Shown here piece by piece: positions 54,816 to 64,000 of a DNA stretch of 64,000 nucleotides. The stretch comes from JAKVCB01 sp965243695 (GTDB lineage Bacteria > Planctomycetota > Planctomycetia > Pirellulales > Lacipirellulaceae). Each line of letters starts with the position of its first letter. Position 1 is the first letter of the stretch. The stretch covers positions 443,010 through 507,009 of the forward strand of contig CBDEWC010000047.1 of the NCBI GenBank assembly GCA_965243695.1. Reading direction: 5' to 3'. The notes under the pieces are model-generated. The model saw only the letters and a list, made by a program, of their open reading frames with translations. It did no database searches and had not been told where the DNA came from. The translations under genes were made by a program, and so were the position numbers.

Positions 54816-57488
54816 TTATTCGTTGAAGGTCGCGCTGGTTTTTGCGTGATCGTGCCCATGGGTCGGTTGGTGCCCTGGTTCCACCGGTAGCGGAAAACCT
54901 AGCAGATCCCCGTTGGCCTGGAATCCGTTTCCATCGGTGTCGACAAAAATCGGATTGCTGATCGCAACCGGCATCAACTCGCCCTGCTTAGGCCCAAAGA
55001 CTTTTCCCAAATGCCGTCCCTCTGCAGCGGCAACCACAATCAGGTGGGCATCGGTCGGCAGTGACAAACGGATACGGTTGTTGAACTTGACAGACTCGTT
55101 CCCAAACATGGTTCCGTGGGAGCGGCGCGTAAAATTAAAACGTTCATCGGGTCGCCCATTGACCAACACCTGCACGCGATTGACATCCAGCCAGTTTGGA
55201 CACTCGACGCGAATCTGAAGTTCGACCGCACCGGTGGTCGAAAGCAAGTCTTCGCCCGGACCTACGTGGTCGTCGGCGGAAAAAGCGTCGACCTCCATAA
55301 ATGGCCCGTTCGACATCACGACTTGCCCCCTCTCAAGGGCATGGCAGATTTCCATAAGGTCCGCTTCCGATGGATCATCCGTCGAAGATCGGATGTAATT
55401 TCGTAGATAGCCACTTCCGTGATAATTCCGGTGGGCATCGGTGTTGACGACGCCGGGCAGGCGGTAGCCAAGGTTGAGCATCTGTAGCCAATTTTGGATG
55501 CGGGGAACTTCGCCTTCGCCTTGTTCGCGGTAGGTGTCTGGCCCTGTGAATATTTCTTCCGGCGGATGAACTTCCATGATGTCGGCGTAGTGGAAAATCT
55601 CGCGAAATCCCTCGTCCGGGTTGCCATCCCGGTCGGCGTCGCCCAGCATCTGGGGCGTGCGGGGGTGGTTGACCTGAACCACCTTGTCGCTTTCGTCATC
55701 CCACATCGCCAGTCGTGCGATTTGGGCAACAGGGTTCACATGCACCGGTGGTGCACCACCATCCTGGGTACGTGGCCGGTGAATCAGCGGGAACGCATTT
55801 TGGTGGTTGAGTTCTACCGGCAACCCACTCAACTCAACTCCCGGGCAGGTAAGTGCCATCTGGGTAGCACCAAAATATTCCAGGTGCGGTTGGTAAGAAG
55901 ACGTACGCTGATGTTCCGTGCAGGGAATGAACTCTAAATGCTCCGCCAGCAGGTTTAGCACGCGCCCGCGTTGGCTCGTGATGTTGTCGCCTGACTCAGA
56001 GGCATGGCTGTGCAGTTCCGAACTGAGCCATCCGGAAGTATTGACGGATCGACGGAGTTGCTCGCGAACGGTGGTGGTTTCGCCAGGCTTGACTTGGATC
56101 GTCCTTAGAGTTGCATCGTATTCGGGCCCATGACTCATAAGTAACTCGTATTCTCCCGGCAGCAATTCAACACGAAAAGTTCCATCGTGCGAGTACCACA
56201 AGTTGCGAATTCCATGAACGGCCGTGTCGGGTCCAAAGTGGGGATCCTCGACCCCGGTTCCGGAAAAAGCAATTTTGCAAGGGATACCCTGGCCCGCGTC
56301 ATCGGTGATTTTCCCTTCAACGTAGCCGGGCAATTCCATTTGTACTTCAATCAAGTTGTCTTTGGCGGTTAGTTCTGTGGGGATGACGACGTCGTTACGC
56401 CCCTGAGCGGAAACGGTCCAGGTGTACTGCCCAGCGGGTAGCCGTATACGGAGCTGACCTTTTTCGTCAGCGCGTGCCTTGCCGAGTATTTGGTCGCCCT
56501 GGGTAACCTCGACATAGGCGCCTGGAACTGGGCCGGCAGGGTCGGTGACGATGGTCAACGAAGTGGCTAAAGTTTCGCCACGTCGCTCGCGCTCGACGGC
56601 GTACACGGCCAACGTGTCTGCTGCAGGAATGATGATTCGCTCCAGGATGAACGACCCGTTTTCAGGAACTGTCAGGCCTTCCTGGTTTTTATCCATGAAG
56701 TAGTCGTTTCGACCAGAGAGGGTGCCCGGTTTCCAGTCCCCCTCGCGTCGATGCGGACGCGATTTGCTGTTCACCGGCAAAGCGGTATAGGCTGCCCGCC
56801 AGTAGAGGTCGTTGCACCACAATATCGGGAACTTTTCGTCGTGGTGAAACACAAACCCTTCACTTCCCTTGGTGTCGCCGTGGGCCCAGGTCTTGTCACG
56901 GATTGGCACGGTGAGCGGTTCCTCGGTACGGTTGACCAGCAGGGTGTACAGGGTCAAGTAATCGGCTCCATCGGGCAGTTCATAGGCGACCCAGATGTCC
57001 ATGCCTTCGATATCGGGCGCGTGCGGAACATTCGGAGTGGCCTTGAATGCCAGCCTTGCCGCACCAGGAGTTTTTTTACACTCTTCAGGCCAGGTGACCG
57101 GGCCAGTCAGCGTATAGTGAGCACCAATCTCTCCGAGGGTTCCGCCAACTGGATAGTAACAGGTAAGTTGATCGTTTTGCTCCTCGCGCCGCGTGAGATC
57201 AATCACCGATCCACCCACGTCTAAAGTGATAACATTTGCATTGCGCGTTGGGATGGCCTCGGCGACCACTGCAATGATGCGGTCGCTGCGCATGACGTAA
57301 TCACCATAAATGCAATCTGCCTCTTTGCCAGCGGGGGCATACTCGTCCCAATTTTCCGGGTTGAGTTGCACAACCTCAGCTGCGACAGTCCATTTGGCAC
57401 TGACAAAACCGATGGTCAGGGTGGCCAGAGACCAAGAGGAAATAAAAAGTGCATTCCGTAGACGATGGCGCAAGCGACGATGCAACAT
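54816..57488 (-). CDS. Secreted PHP-domain metallohydrolase with Cna-B/CarboxypepD-like domains
   Basis: An 890-residue exported protein with a signal peptide (about 1-37). Residues 40-310 form a beta-rich domain. Two carboxypeptidase-regulatory-like sandwiches follow (about 315-390: PVPGAYVEVTQGDQ; about 395-475: GYVEGKITDDAGQGIPCKIAF). The PHP domain begins near residue 492 with ELHSHASESGDN, then FIPCTEHQ, VQVNHPR and VNTDAH, giving the metal-binding His, Glu and Asp. This matches the CehA/McbA-type PHP proteins. The C-terminal part has NPIFVDTDGNGFQ, a calcium-loop-like end. The substrate is unknown. First of three same-strand genes. Confidence 0.82.
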   Translation of the reverse strand: MLHRRLRHRLRNALFISSWSLATLTIGFVSAKWTVAAEVVQLNPENWDEYAPAGKEADCIYGDYVMRSDRIIAVVAEAIPTRNANVITLDVGGSVIDLTRREEQNDQLTCYYPVGGTLGEIGAHYTLTGPVTWPEECKKTPGAARLAFKATPNVPHAPDIEGMDIWVAYELPDGADYLTLYTLLVNRTEEPLTVPIRDKTWAHGDTKGSEGFVFHHDEKFPILWCNDLYWRAAYTALPVNSKSRPHRREGDWKPGTLSGRNDYFMDKNQEGLTVPENGSFILERIIIPAADTLAVYAVERERRGETLATSLTIVTDPAGPVPGAYVEVTQGDQILGKARADEKGQLRIRLPAGQYTWTVSAQGRNDVVIPTELTAKDNLIEVQMELPGYVEGKITDDAGQGIPCKIAFSGTGVEDPHFGPDTAVHGIRNLWYSHDGTFRVELLPGEYELLMSHGPEYDATLRTIQVKPGETTTVREQLRRSVNTSGWLSSELHSHASESGDNITSQRGRVLNLLAEHLEFIPCTEHQRTSSYQPHLEYFGATQMALTCPGVELSGLPVELNHQNAFPLIHRPRTQDGGAPPVHVNPVAQIARLAMWDDESDKVVQVNHPRTPQMLGDADRDGNPDEGFREIFHYADIMEVHPPEEIFTGPDTYREQGEGEVPRIQNWLQMLNLGYRLPGVVNTDAHRNYHGSGYLRNYIRSSTDDPSEADLMEICHALERGQVVMSNGPFMEVDAFSADDHVGPGEDLLSTTGAVELQIRVECPNWLDVNRVQVLVNGRPDERFNFTRRSHGTMFGNESVKFNNRIRLSLPTDAHLIVVAAAEGRHLGKVFGPKQGELMPVAISNPIFVDTDGNGFQANGDLLGFPLPVEPGHQPTHGHDHAKTSATFNE

Positions 57489-57766
57489 TCAAACAGCTCC
57501 ATGAATCGTGTTGACGGGTACCGGCAGGTAATTCTAACGCACATGGTGTGACGTCGCAAACGAACCATGCCCAGTAGCACCGCCGCCTGGTGATTATCCG
57601 TCATCTGCAGAATTGGCGCACCCTTGCCCACTTCGACTACGCCTTGGAAGACAAGTAGGGCTGGTCAGAATGCTACCTCGAGACTAACTTCAACAGTGGT
57701 ACTTGCCGGGAGGGAAGGGACTTTTGTCTTGGCTTTCATGGCAACTTGCATCGAAGAAAAGTATAC

Positions 57767-58525
57767 ATGTTTTTTGAATATGGTTTCCTGGCACTATGTA
57801 CGATCGGACTGGCACTCCTTGTTTATCGTTACGACATGGTAGACCGGGAACGGTGGACCATGTTGTTGCTGGCGGTGATATTGGGTATGGCCGGATGCTG
57901 GTTTGCCGGATATGCCGAAGACTACTTGTTTGTGCGATTTGGTTTGGGGATCGCGCAAATTGCCGAACGGGCAGTCGTGGTGGCCGTGTGTGAAGAACTC
58001 ATCAAGTTGTTGCCGATCGTTGGGATCGCGATCCTGTTGCGAAAACAATTCAACGATCCGATGGACGGTTTGATCTACGGCGCCTTTGTTGGCTTGGGAT
58101 TTGGACTCGAAGAGTCCATTTTTTACCTGGGGCTGGGCGGCAAGAGTTTCGGACTGGTAAAAATGGCACACATTCCAGTGAGATTGTTGTTGCACGTACT
58201 TTTTGGTGCGGTCGACGGATTTGGAATCGGCCTGGCTCGTTTTCCGAGGCGCTGGCGAATTTGGCCACTGGTGCTGATCCTCTGCCTGGCCACCAGCATT
58301 ACGATTCATGCCCTTTGGGATTACTTGTTGTGTTTGCACGAGGCTGGCCGAATCACAGATCTTCTTCAGCGGGTCCTTTCGATCGCTTTGCTGGGAAGCT
58401 TGACTTTGGTGTTTGGAGTACTGGTCGTGCTGGGCGCGCGGTGGTCGCGGGAGATGTTTGCACCAAAGAGCCTCAAACGAATTTGGGGATGGCCATTCTC
58501 GTTGTGGATGCGCAGGGGCCGCTAG
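57767..58525 (+). CDS. prsW: PrsW-family intramembrane metalloprotease
   Basis: A 252-residue multi-pass membrane protein. PrsW motifs: CEELIKLLPI (EExxK, metal-binding and catalytic Glu), DPMDGLIYGAFVGLGFGLEES, HVLFGAVDGFGIG and IHALWDYLL with conserved His. Homologues cleave anti-sigma factors within the membrane; others have unknown targets. The ATG at 57767 starts the first helix; the frame opens 21 bases earlier. No sigma or anti-sigma gene lies nearby, so the target cannot be inferred. Confidence 0.88.
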   Translation: MFFEYGFLALCTIGLALLVYRYDMVDRERWTMLLLAVILGMAGCWFAGYAEDYLFVRFGLGIAQIAERAVVVAVCEELIKLLPIVGIAILLRKQFNDPMDGLIYGAFVGLGFGLEESIFYLGLGGKSFGLVKMAHIPVRLLLHVLFGAVDGFGIGLARFPRRWRIWPLVLILCLATSITIHALWDYLLCLHEAGRITDLLQRVLSIALLGSLTLVFGVLVVLGARWSREMFAPKSLKRIWGWPFSLWMRRGR

Positions 58526-58797
58526 TGGTGATGGTGTAGAGAGTCTATTCGGCCCCTTTGTGGTTTCCCTGTGTTGGCGGTGCTAGAGATCATGCGAGGT
58601 GGGTGGGCGAAGAATGCTGTGCGCGTCAGGAGGGTCCGGGACCAACCGGACAGGTTTTTTTCGAACAGTACAAAGAGTGGGCCTGGCAGTTCCGGTCGGT
58701 GGTTGTTTGTGGTCCCGCTGCGCGGTATATCCGGGGGTGTCTGCGGCCCCAAGGCCCTGGCCAATCATGACGGCCAGATACCAAGAAAAAGCAATCA

Positions 58798-60078
58798 ATG
58801 ACTGGTAGAACCATGGAATTGGCGCAAGATTTGTGTGACTCGCGTCGGCAGTTGTTGCAATCCTGTCTGGCAGTCGGCGCGGCTGCGGTGTCGCCAAAGT
58901 TGTTGTGGGCCAATCCGCCCCGGCGGAAACTTCCAGTAGCGGCGGTCGTGACCCGGTATTTTAAGAGTTCCCACGCCGACGTACTGGTGACCAAAATTCT
59001 TGAGGGCTGGAGACATGATGGCCGAGAAGGTCCCGATTTGCAGTTGGTGGCGCTTTATGCCGACCAACTCAAAGACAGTGACCCGGTTCATGACCTTGCC
59101 AAAAAACATGGCTTTCCGATTGTCCCGACCATCGACGAAGCACTCACCCTGGGGACGGACCGGCTGGTGGTCGAAGGTGTTTTGAGTGTTGGTGAACACG
59201 GTGACTATCCGTACACACCGGACACCAATCAAAAGATGTATCCGAGACGCCGTTTTTTTGATGAAATCGTCAGAGTGATGCAGCGGACCGGCCAGTTTGT
59301 ACCGCTCTTTAACGACAAGCACATTGGCTATCGCTGGTCCGATGCTACGGCCATGGTCGATACGGCAAAGCGCCTGGAGATTCCCTTTATGGCCGGTTCT
59401 TCATTGCCGGTTGCCTGGCGTTATCCGCGAGCCAGCTTGCCGCTAGGAAGCGACATCGACGAGATGCTGTGTGTTGGCCATGGCCGGCTGGAAAGTTATG
59501 GATTTCATGCCCTTGAATCGCTCCAGTGCCTTGCCGAAAGACGCCGGGGTGGCGAAACGGGGGTAAAGTCGGTCACCGCGGTCCAGGGAGAGGCCGTCTG
59601 GGGGGCAAGATCGCAGGGCCGCTGGTCGCACGATTTACTCGAAGCTGCCCTGGCAACCATCGATGTGCCAACCGACAGTCTTCAAAAGCAGATCGATGAA
59701 AATAAATTAACCTTCTATCTGATTGAGTACCGCGACGGGCTGCGGGGAACGGTTGCCATGTTAGACGGGATTGCTTCTGAATTTGCCGTTGCCTGTCGGT
59801 TGCGCAAAAAGCAGGATCCGTTCGCCTGCTGGTTTCGCCTGGAGCCTCCGCCGTATGGCCAGTTTGAGTACTTGTTACGTGCCATCGAACACATGTTCCA
59901 CACCGGGCAACCGGCCTACCCGGTGGAGCGAACCCTGCTAACAACCGGAATTCTGGACCGCGTGATGCAGAGTATCTATCAGGGTGGCATGACTCTAAAA
60001 ACTCCGGAACTCGACCTTTGTTACCAACCGGCCGACTGGCCGTTTGCCAATCGCGAAGTCGAAAATTTCCCAGGTTGA
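58798..60078 (+). CDS. Tat-exported protein of unknown function, Gfo/Idh-like fold
   Basis: 426 residues. The N-terminus has a twin-arginine-like signal (DSRRQLLQSCLAVGAAAV). The mature part begins like a nucleotide-binding Rossmann protein (KLPVAAVVTRYFKSSHADV, LQLVALYADQ, KKHGFPIVPTIDEAL, LVVEGVLSVGEHG), a pattern reminiscent of Gfo/Idh/MocA oxidoreductases. GxGxxG is missing, though, so cofactor binding is doubtful. Later landmarks are FNDKHIGYRWSDA, AWGARSQGRWSHD by pattern, and PPYGQFEYLLRAIEHM. The start is ATG at 58798; no strong ribosome site. Probably a secreted or periplasmic enzyme or binding protein. Confidence 0.65.
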   Translation: MTGRTMELAQDLCDSRRQLLQSCLAVGAAAVSPKLLWANPPRRKLPVAAVVTRYFKSSHADVLVTKILEGWRHDGREGPDLQLVALYADQLKDSDPVHDLAKKHGFPIVPTIDEALTLGTDRLVVEGVLSVGEHGDYPYTPDTNQKMYPRRRFFDEIVRVMQRTGQFVPLFNDKHIGYRWSDATAMVDTAKRLEIPFMAGSSLPVAWRYPRASLPLGSDIDEMLCVGHGRLESYGFHALESLQCLAERRRGGETGVKSVTAVQGEAVWGARSQGRWSHDLLEAALATIDVPTDSLQKQIDENKLTFYLIEYRDGLRGTVAMLDGIASEFAVACRLRKKQDPFACWFRLEPPPYGQFEYLLRAIEHMFHTGQPAYPVERTLLTTGILDRVMQSIYQGGMTLKTPELDLCYQPADWPFANREVENFPG

Positions 60079-60328
60079 GAAAATTCCCCAGCTGAAAAGG
60101 CGGCTTCCTGAAGTTACCCTTGACGGACACGACAGTCCGGCTGATTGGGGGCGCAGGCGGCCTCTGCTGACAGTGGCAGAAATTCTGGTTTGCGTGGTTC
60201 TTAGTTTACCGGTCGGTTCTGTTTTCGATTCCGGGTATACTTACCAGGTACATCTGGCGGCCTTTTTTTTGAGGCCGGACGCATTGCCAGAGTTTCAGCA
60301 GTTGTGACTTTTACACAAGGACCAGTTT

Positions 60329-61615
60329 ATGTGTATCGAACCCTCTAAAACGTGTGTCTTGCTTGTGTTGCTGGCGATCGCTTCAAGCGAGACGTTTGCC
60401 CAGGCGGCCAAACCGGACGAAAACCAAACCGTTCCACAAGTCACCGTCGTCGAAGGGGGCGAGTCGCACCTGCCGGCAAAAGTGTGTCGCAAGATGATTG
60501 TCGGGCCGGGTGTGAATCAACCAGATCCTTTCCCCGGATATGAGGGGTTTGTAGGCTGGGAAAGCCCGGTTCGCCTGCGCGATGGGACCATGCTGGTTAG
60601 TTTCAACGCCGGCTATTGGCACGCCTCGCGACCAACGCCCCTGAAGCAAAGTTACATGGACCAGTATCAGTCAAAGTACGGCCCGGTTTTCGACGTTGAT
60701 GCGCCCAGGGGGGGGCAGGCGATGATTTCGCGGTCGACCGACAACGGCGTGACCTGGAGCAAGCCGGCCACGATGCTCGACACGCCCTACGACGATCGCC
60801 ACCCGGCCATTACCCAGTTGTCCGACGGAACGCTCATCTGCAGCCTGTTTACGGCAGCCAGCGAGAAAGGCGACTGTGAGCAGCTCGATCCGTCCAAGGG
60901 GCCTCGCACCGCCGTGGTGCGGTCACGTGACGGTGGCCAGACTTGGGAGTCCGACCCGCACCGGTTGCCTCTTGTTTTCCTGCAAGAGGCGACCGACGGC
61001 CCGCCCCTTGAGTTGCCTGACAAGTCGGTACTGCTGACCTCCTACGGGAGAGACAAAGAGCTGGACCGCTGGGTCATTGGCGTATTTCGTTCCACCGACC
61101 AGGGGGCCCACTGGGAGCTTCTTTGGAAGGTCGTCGCCGACCACGCCCTGACCGAGGCGAGCATGGTCCGCTTGCAGGATGGTCGGTTGGTGATGATCAC
61201 CCGGCCCGAAGGTGCGTTGAGCTGGTCGACCGACGACGGACGATCGTGGACACCGCCGGTTAGCTTTGGATTTAAAATGTTTGCCCCAACGCTGCAGGTG
61301 CTTGCCGACGGGACCCTGCTGTGCATCCATGGGTGTTACCACGGGGATCTGGGTGGGGGTGGACTGCGAGCTATTTTTAGCTGCGACGGCGGAGCAACCT
61401 GGGTGGCACCCCACAAGCGGTATGGGTTTGCGGTCGACGATACGTACGGCTACTCCCGCAGTTGCCTGATGCCTGACGGTGCGGCCTACCTCACTTACAT
61501 TGGTACCGGCGGACATCGTTTTGAGGATGCCAGAAACAACAGCATCTGGTCGATCAAGCTGCGCGTGAGGCCCGACCATTCTGGCATCGAACTGGTACCG
61601 GTGGCAGGGGGGTGA
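60329..61615 (+). CDS. Secreted sialidase-like (BNR / Asp-box) protein
   Basis: A 428-residue exported protein with a signal peptide (about 1-25). It is a six-bladed propeller of the sialidase superfamily with at least five Asp-box repeats (S-x-D-x-G-x-T/S-W): SRSTDNGVTWS, VRSRDGGQTWE, RSTDQGAHWE, STDDGRSWT and SCDGGATW. The arginine triad of true GH33 enzymes cannot be assigned with certainty by eye. It may therefore be a sialidase, another exo-glycosidase or a binding protein. The gene lies 250 bases downstream of the Tat-exported unknown, same strand. Confidence 0.85.
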   Translation: MCIEPSKTCVLLVLLAIASSETFAQAAKPDENQTVPQVTVVEGGESHLPAKVCRKMIVGPGVNQPDPFPGYEGFVGWESPVRLRDGTMLVSFNAGYWHASRPTPLKQSYMDQYQSKYGPVFDVDAPRGGQAMISRSTDNGVTWSKPATMLDTPYDDRHPAITQLSDGTLICSLFTAASEKGDCEQLDPSKGPRTAVVRSRDGGQTWESDPHRLPLVFLQEATDGPPLELPDKSVLLTSYGRDKELDRWVIGVFRSTDQGAHWELLWKVVADHALTEASMVRLQDGRLVMITRPEGALSWSTDDGRSWTPPVSFGFKMFAPTLQVLADGTLLCIHGCYHGDLGGGGLRAIFSCDGGATWVAPHKRYGFAVDDTYGYSRSCLMPDGAAYLTYIGTGGHRFEDARNNSIWSIKLRVRPDHSGIELVPVAGG

Positions 61616-61709
61616 GCCGTACCCGGCAAGAAATGGCCACCAAAAAACGGGCACGGGCCAGGCTGGCCAGGCCCGCCACTTGAGGCGGCAGGAAAATCTG
61701 GCCGCTTGC

Positions 61710-62510
61710 CTACACGGTGATCATCCGAATGCCCAGCAGCATGAGAAAGATCCCAAACCCGATCCGCATTGCCTGCGGGGGAACGTGGTGCGACACCTTG
61801 GTGCCCAAGGGCGCCAGCAACACGGTTCCGGTGGCCATGGTCGCAACCGCCGGCCAGTAGACGTAGCCTGTCGCCCACGAAACGGTAACTTCACCGAGAA
61901 CGCCCGAGAGGATAAAGGAAACGGTGCCGGCGACGGCCACCGGGAACGTGAAGGTCGAGCTGGTGCCGCTGATCTTGGCCACCGGGAGTCCACACCAGGT
62001 GAGAAAGGGAACGCTCAGCGCCCCGCCACCGACCCCCAGTAACCCGGACTTGAACCCGATGACCGCGCCTACCGAGGCCATGACTCCGCCGGATGGCAGG
62101 TCCTTGCGCGTGGAACTTGTCGCCAGCCCGGTGAGCATCGTCACCGACACGACAACCAGGATCAGGCCAAAAATCAATGCGAGTGTTCTGCTTGGAAGAA
62201 AGTAGGCGAGTAGGGCCCCGGCGATGACCCCCACGACCAGCCCGGGGAGAACTTTCCAGAAAATGGGCCAGACGATGTCACCTTGCCTGTGGTGTGAGGT
62301 AACGGCGGAGATGCTCGTGGCGATCATGACACACAGCGAGGTTCCAATCGCCAGGTGCATGACGCCCTGGTGGGCGAGGTGCATGCTCTGATAAATAAAA
62401 TAGAGTGCCGGTACGAGGAGCATTCCGCCACCGATCCCCGCAAGGCCCGCGACGAAGCCGGCCGCAGCCCCTACGGCAAGCATCAGGAGAATCCACTCGA
62501 TTATTTCCAT
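61710..62510 (-). CDS. TauE/SafE-family sulfite/sulfonate exporter-like permease
   Basis: A 266-residue polytopic membrane protein. Two inverted TauE/SafE repeats: AAGFVAGLAGIGGGMLLVPAL near the start and GFKSGLLGVGGGALSVPFL in the middle, the glycine-rich family signature. Predicted eight helices. Homologues export sulfite, sulfonates or take up related ions. The ATG at 62510 starts the first helix; the frame upstream to 62711 has no family similarity. In a genome rich in sulfatase relics a sulfur role is attractive, but this is inference. Confidence 0.9.
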   Translation of the reverse strand: MEIIEWILLMLAVGAAAGFVAGLAGIGGGMLLVPALYFIYQSMHLAHQGVMHLAIGTSLCVMIATSISAVTSHHRQGDIVWPIFWKVLPGLVVGVIAGALLAYFLPSRTLALIFGLILVVVSVTMLTGLATSSTRKDLPSGGVMASVGAVIGFKSGLLGVGGGALSVPFLTWCGLPVAKISGTSSTFTFPVAVAGTVSFILSGVLGEVTVSWATGYVYWPAVATMATGTVLLAPLGTKVSHHVPPQAMRIGFGIFLMLLGIRMITV

Positions 62511-62568
62511 GGTTAACTCCTGGCGCACCGTGGTCGCCCCTAATCGCCAATGCGTCTTTGCTGAGGTT

Positions 62569-63866
62569 TTACGTTTCCGGGGGCCGATGGACCGTGATGA
62601 TTTTTCCGCAGCTGTTTTTTTCGCAGTCGTATCGCTCTGCGGCCTGTGGAGAAAACCAGCTCGATTTCTCCCGGAAATAAAGCCACGCCGACCCCTCCGG
62701 CAGGTACCCACAAACGGCGCGTAAAACGGCCCTGAAGATCCTTTTTTCTGGATACGGGTTGGCGTTAAACTCTTTTGCAGTCCACGCGTTCAAATTGAGC
62801 ACTGCCATGTGAACATTGGGGTACACACTCACGAAGGGCACCAACTCTGCGGGAGTTGGTCCACAACGTCGGGACGCATCACGATTTCAGCGTAGTTCAC
62901 GTTTCCCGTGTAGACGTTGAACGAGAGGGCAGAGTCCCAGCGGTTCACATTGTTTAAGACCGGCACGATCCCAATCAAAACGACAGCCAGCGCCTGCGGA
63001 ATGTTACAGAACCAGGGTGCACCAAACATGGTTTTGAAATCAAAGGCTGGCGCTTTGAAAAAAAGTACCCAGGTTTGTGCGGCCACCGCCAGGCCCCACA
63101 TCCAGGCGCTGTTGTTCCAGTTGTCTCGGAACGGCCCGATACAAAAGAAGATCACCAGGTGCAGCAGCATCGCCTCGTAGAGCGCGATGTTGCGGAACCG
63201 TTTGGTCAGCAGGCCTATTCCAATGAACACTTCAAACAGGGCCGCAAAAATCCCCGCCGCCGGCAGAAATGAAATCTCGAAAGGGAGCAGGCCGGTCAGT
63301 GGCTGGACGATGCTGGGAAATTCCTCGTTAAAAAAATGCGTGTTGAGCTTCTGCACGCCACTCCAAAAATAGATCGCCGCGGTAATGAATCGTATTCCTG
63401 CCAGAAGTCGTGGCGCATCGCTCTTGCCTGCATGGTGTCTGATGGTGACCAGAATCAGCAATAGAAAAAAGAATTGATAAAACGAGGGCCACAGGCGATT
63501 TTGATCTTGCAGGAACAGAATTGCAAAAGTCACCAGGGCCAGCGCAGTCCATATTTTTGATCGCGGCCTGATGGCAACCGCCAGAAGTACCGCCACCAAC
63601 CAGGCGCGAAAAAATTCATCCATCGGGTGCGGGAAGGCGGGCACGATTCCCCAGAAGGGAACGAGGGGATAAAACGGTCGTGAAATCCAAAGCTTCCAGG
63701 AAAAAGCGAGGCAGAGCAAAATGGAGATGGCTAGAAGTCTTGTGAAAAAGACGAGCCGTGGTTCCTCGCTCTCAAAGAACGAGAAGCTCCCTTTCGGCGG
63801 AGATGCCTCGCCGCTGCGCCGAGTAGGTGGGGCCAGATCCGATTCCGGACGACGACTCGTGTTCAT
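62569..63866 (-). pseudogene. HTTM/DoxX-like membrane protein interrupted by a frameshift
   Basis: The first 345 residues are a polytopic membrane protein with about eight hydrophobic segments (LLAISILLCLAFSWKLW, AIYFWSGVQKLNTHFF, IFAALFEVFIGIGLLT), resembling HTTM/vitamin K-dependent gamma-carboxylase-like proteins. The frame ends early at 62829 after VVDQLPQ. The adjacent frame continues as ELVPFVSVYPNVHMAVLNL, AWTAKEFNANPYPEKRIFRA and stops at 62569, which is the normal C-terminal extension of such proteins. One base appears to be missing near 62852, within a ccaactc-ccgca-gagttgg hairpin. Confidence 0.7.
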
Positions 63867-64000
63867 GCTTCTTTTATCCTCATCAACCCAGCAGGGGCCC
63901 CGCAGGAGGGGGAGGGACTTATGTCTTCCAATAACAGGTCGACATTATTGTGAAACCGGAAAATAGTGACAACAAGAGAAATATGGGGGTCCCAAGCGAG

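Overview
The window looks like chromosome from a planctomycete, probably of the Pirellulales type. The lineage markers are several DUF1559 proteins (pilin-like N-terminus, H..G...DG motif near the end), PEP-CTERM proteins with dockerin-like repeats, fragments of DUF1501 and sulfatase genes, a small DUF6800-like protein, separate coaB- and coaC-type genes, and tyrosine recombinases whose frame runs antisense through a tRNA.

1-21 kb is conserved core: a DsbD-type protein (cut by the window edge), purM, glgX, cobL, a ten-gene minus-strand run (pheA, tpiA, secG, yicC, gmk, rpoZ, coaC, coaB, argC, argJ), then dnaK, clpB, a small DUF6800-like gene and tRNA-Ser(UGA).

21.07-33.39 kb is a 12.3-kb genomic island in the 3' end of tRNA-Ser. 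It is bounded by a 36-bp direct repeat of the tRNA 3' end. A tyrosine integrase lies at the left end, reading antisense through the tRNA. At the right end, next to the second repeat, lies an orphan integrase-type C-terminal tail with a hairpin. The same tail and hairpin directly follow a decayed integrase in the middle of the island. Cargo is three DUF1559 genes (two of them arms of a 1.25-kb inverted duplication that also copied the integrase start), lipoproteins, two PEP-CTERM paralogues, an SMP-30 lactonase, and many fragments of GH116, DUF1501, TIG-type and PEP-CTERM genes.

33.7-45 kb holds a 1718-residue secreted protein (a GH127 domain plus two copies of a related module), malic enzyme, a secreted TIM-barrel-like protein, and decayed ends of DUF1559, sulfatase, symporter and LamG/PEP-CTERM genes. 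44.6-51 kb has a two-domain cold-shock protein, SelO, a cold-shock protein with promoter and terminator, a cupin, an SDR reductase and a PEP-CTERM protein. 51-64 kb is a block of secreted proteins: a GH43/GH32-like propeller, a stand-alone homologue of the 1718-residue protein's extra modules, a PHP metallohydrolase, PrsW, a Tat-exported unknown, a sialidase-like protein, a TauE permease and a frameshifted HTTM-like membrane protein. GH127, its homologues, the propeller and the sialidase suggest breakdown of complex, probably arabinose- or sulfate-containing, glycans; that is inference.
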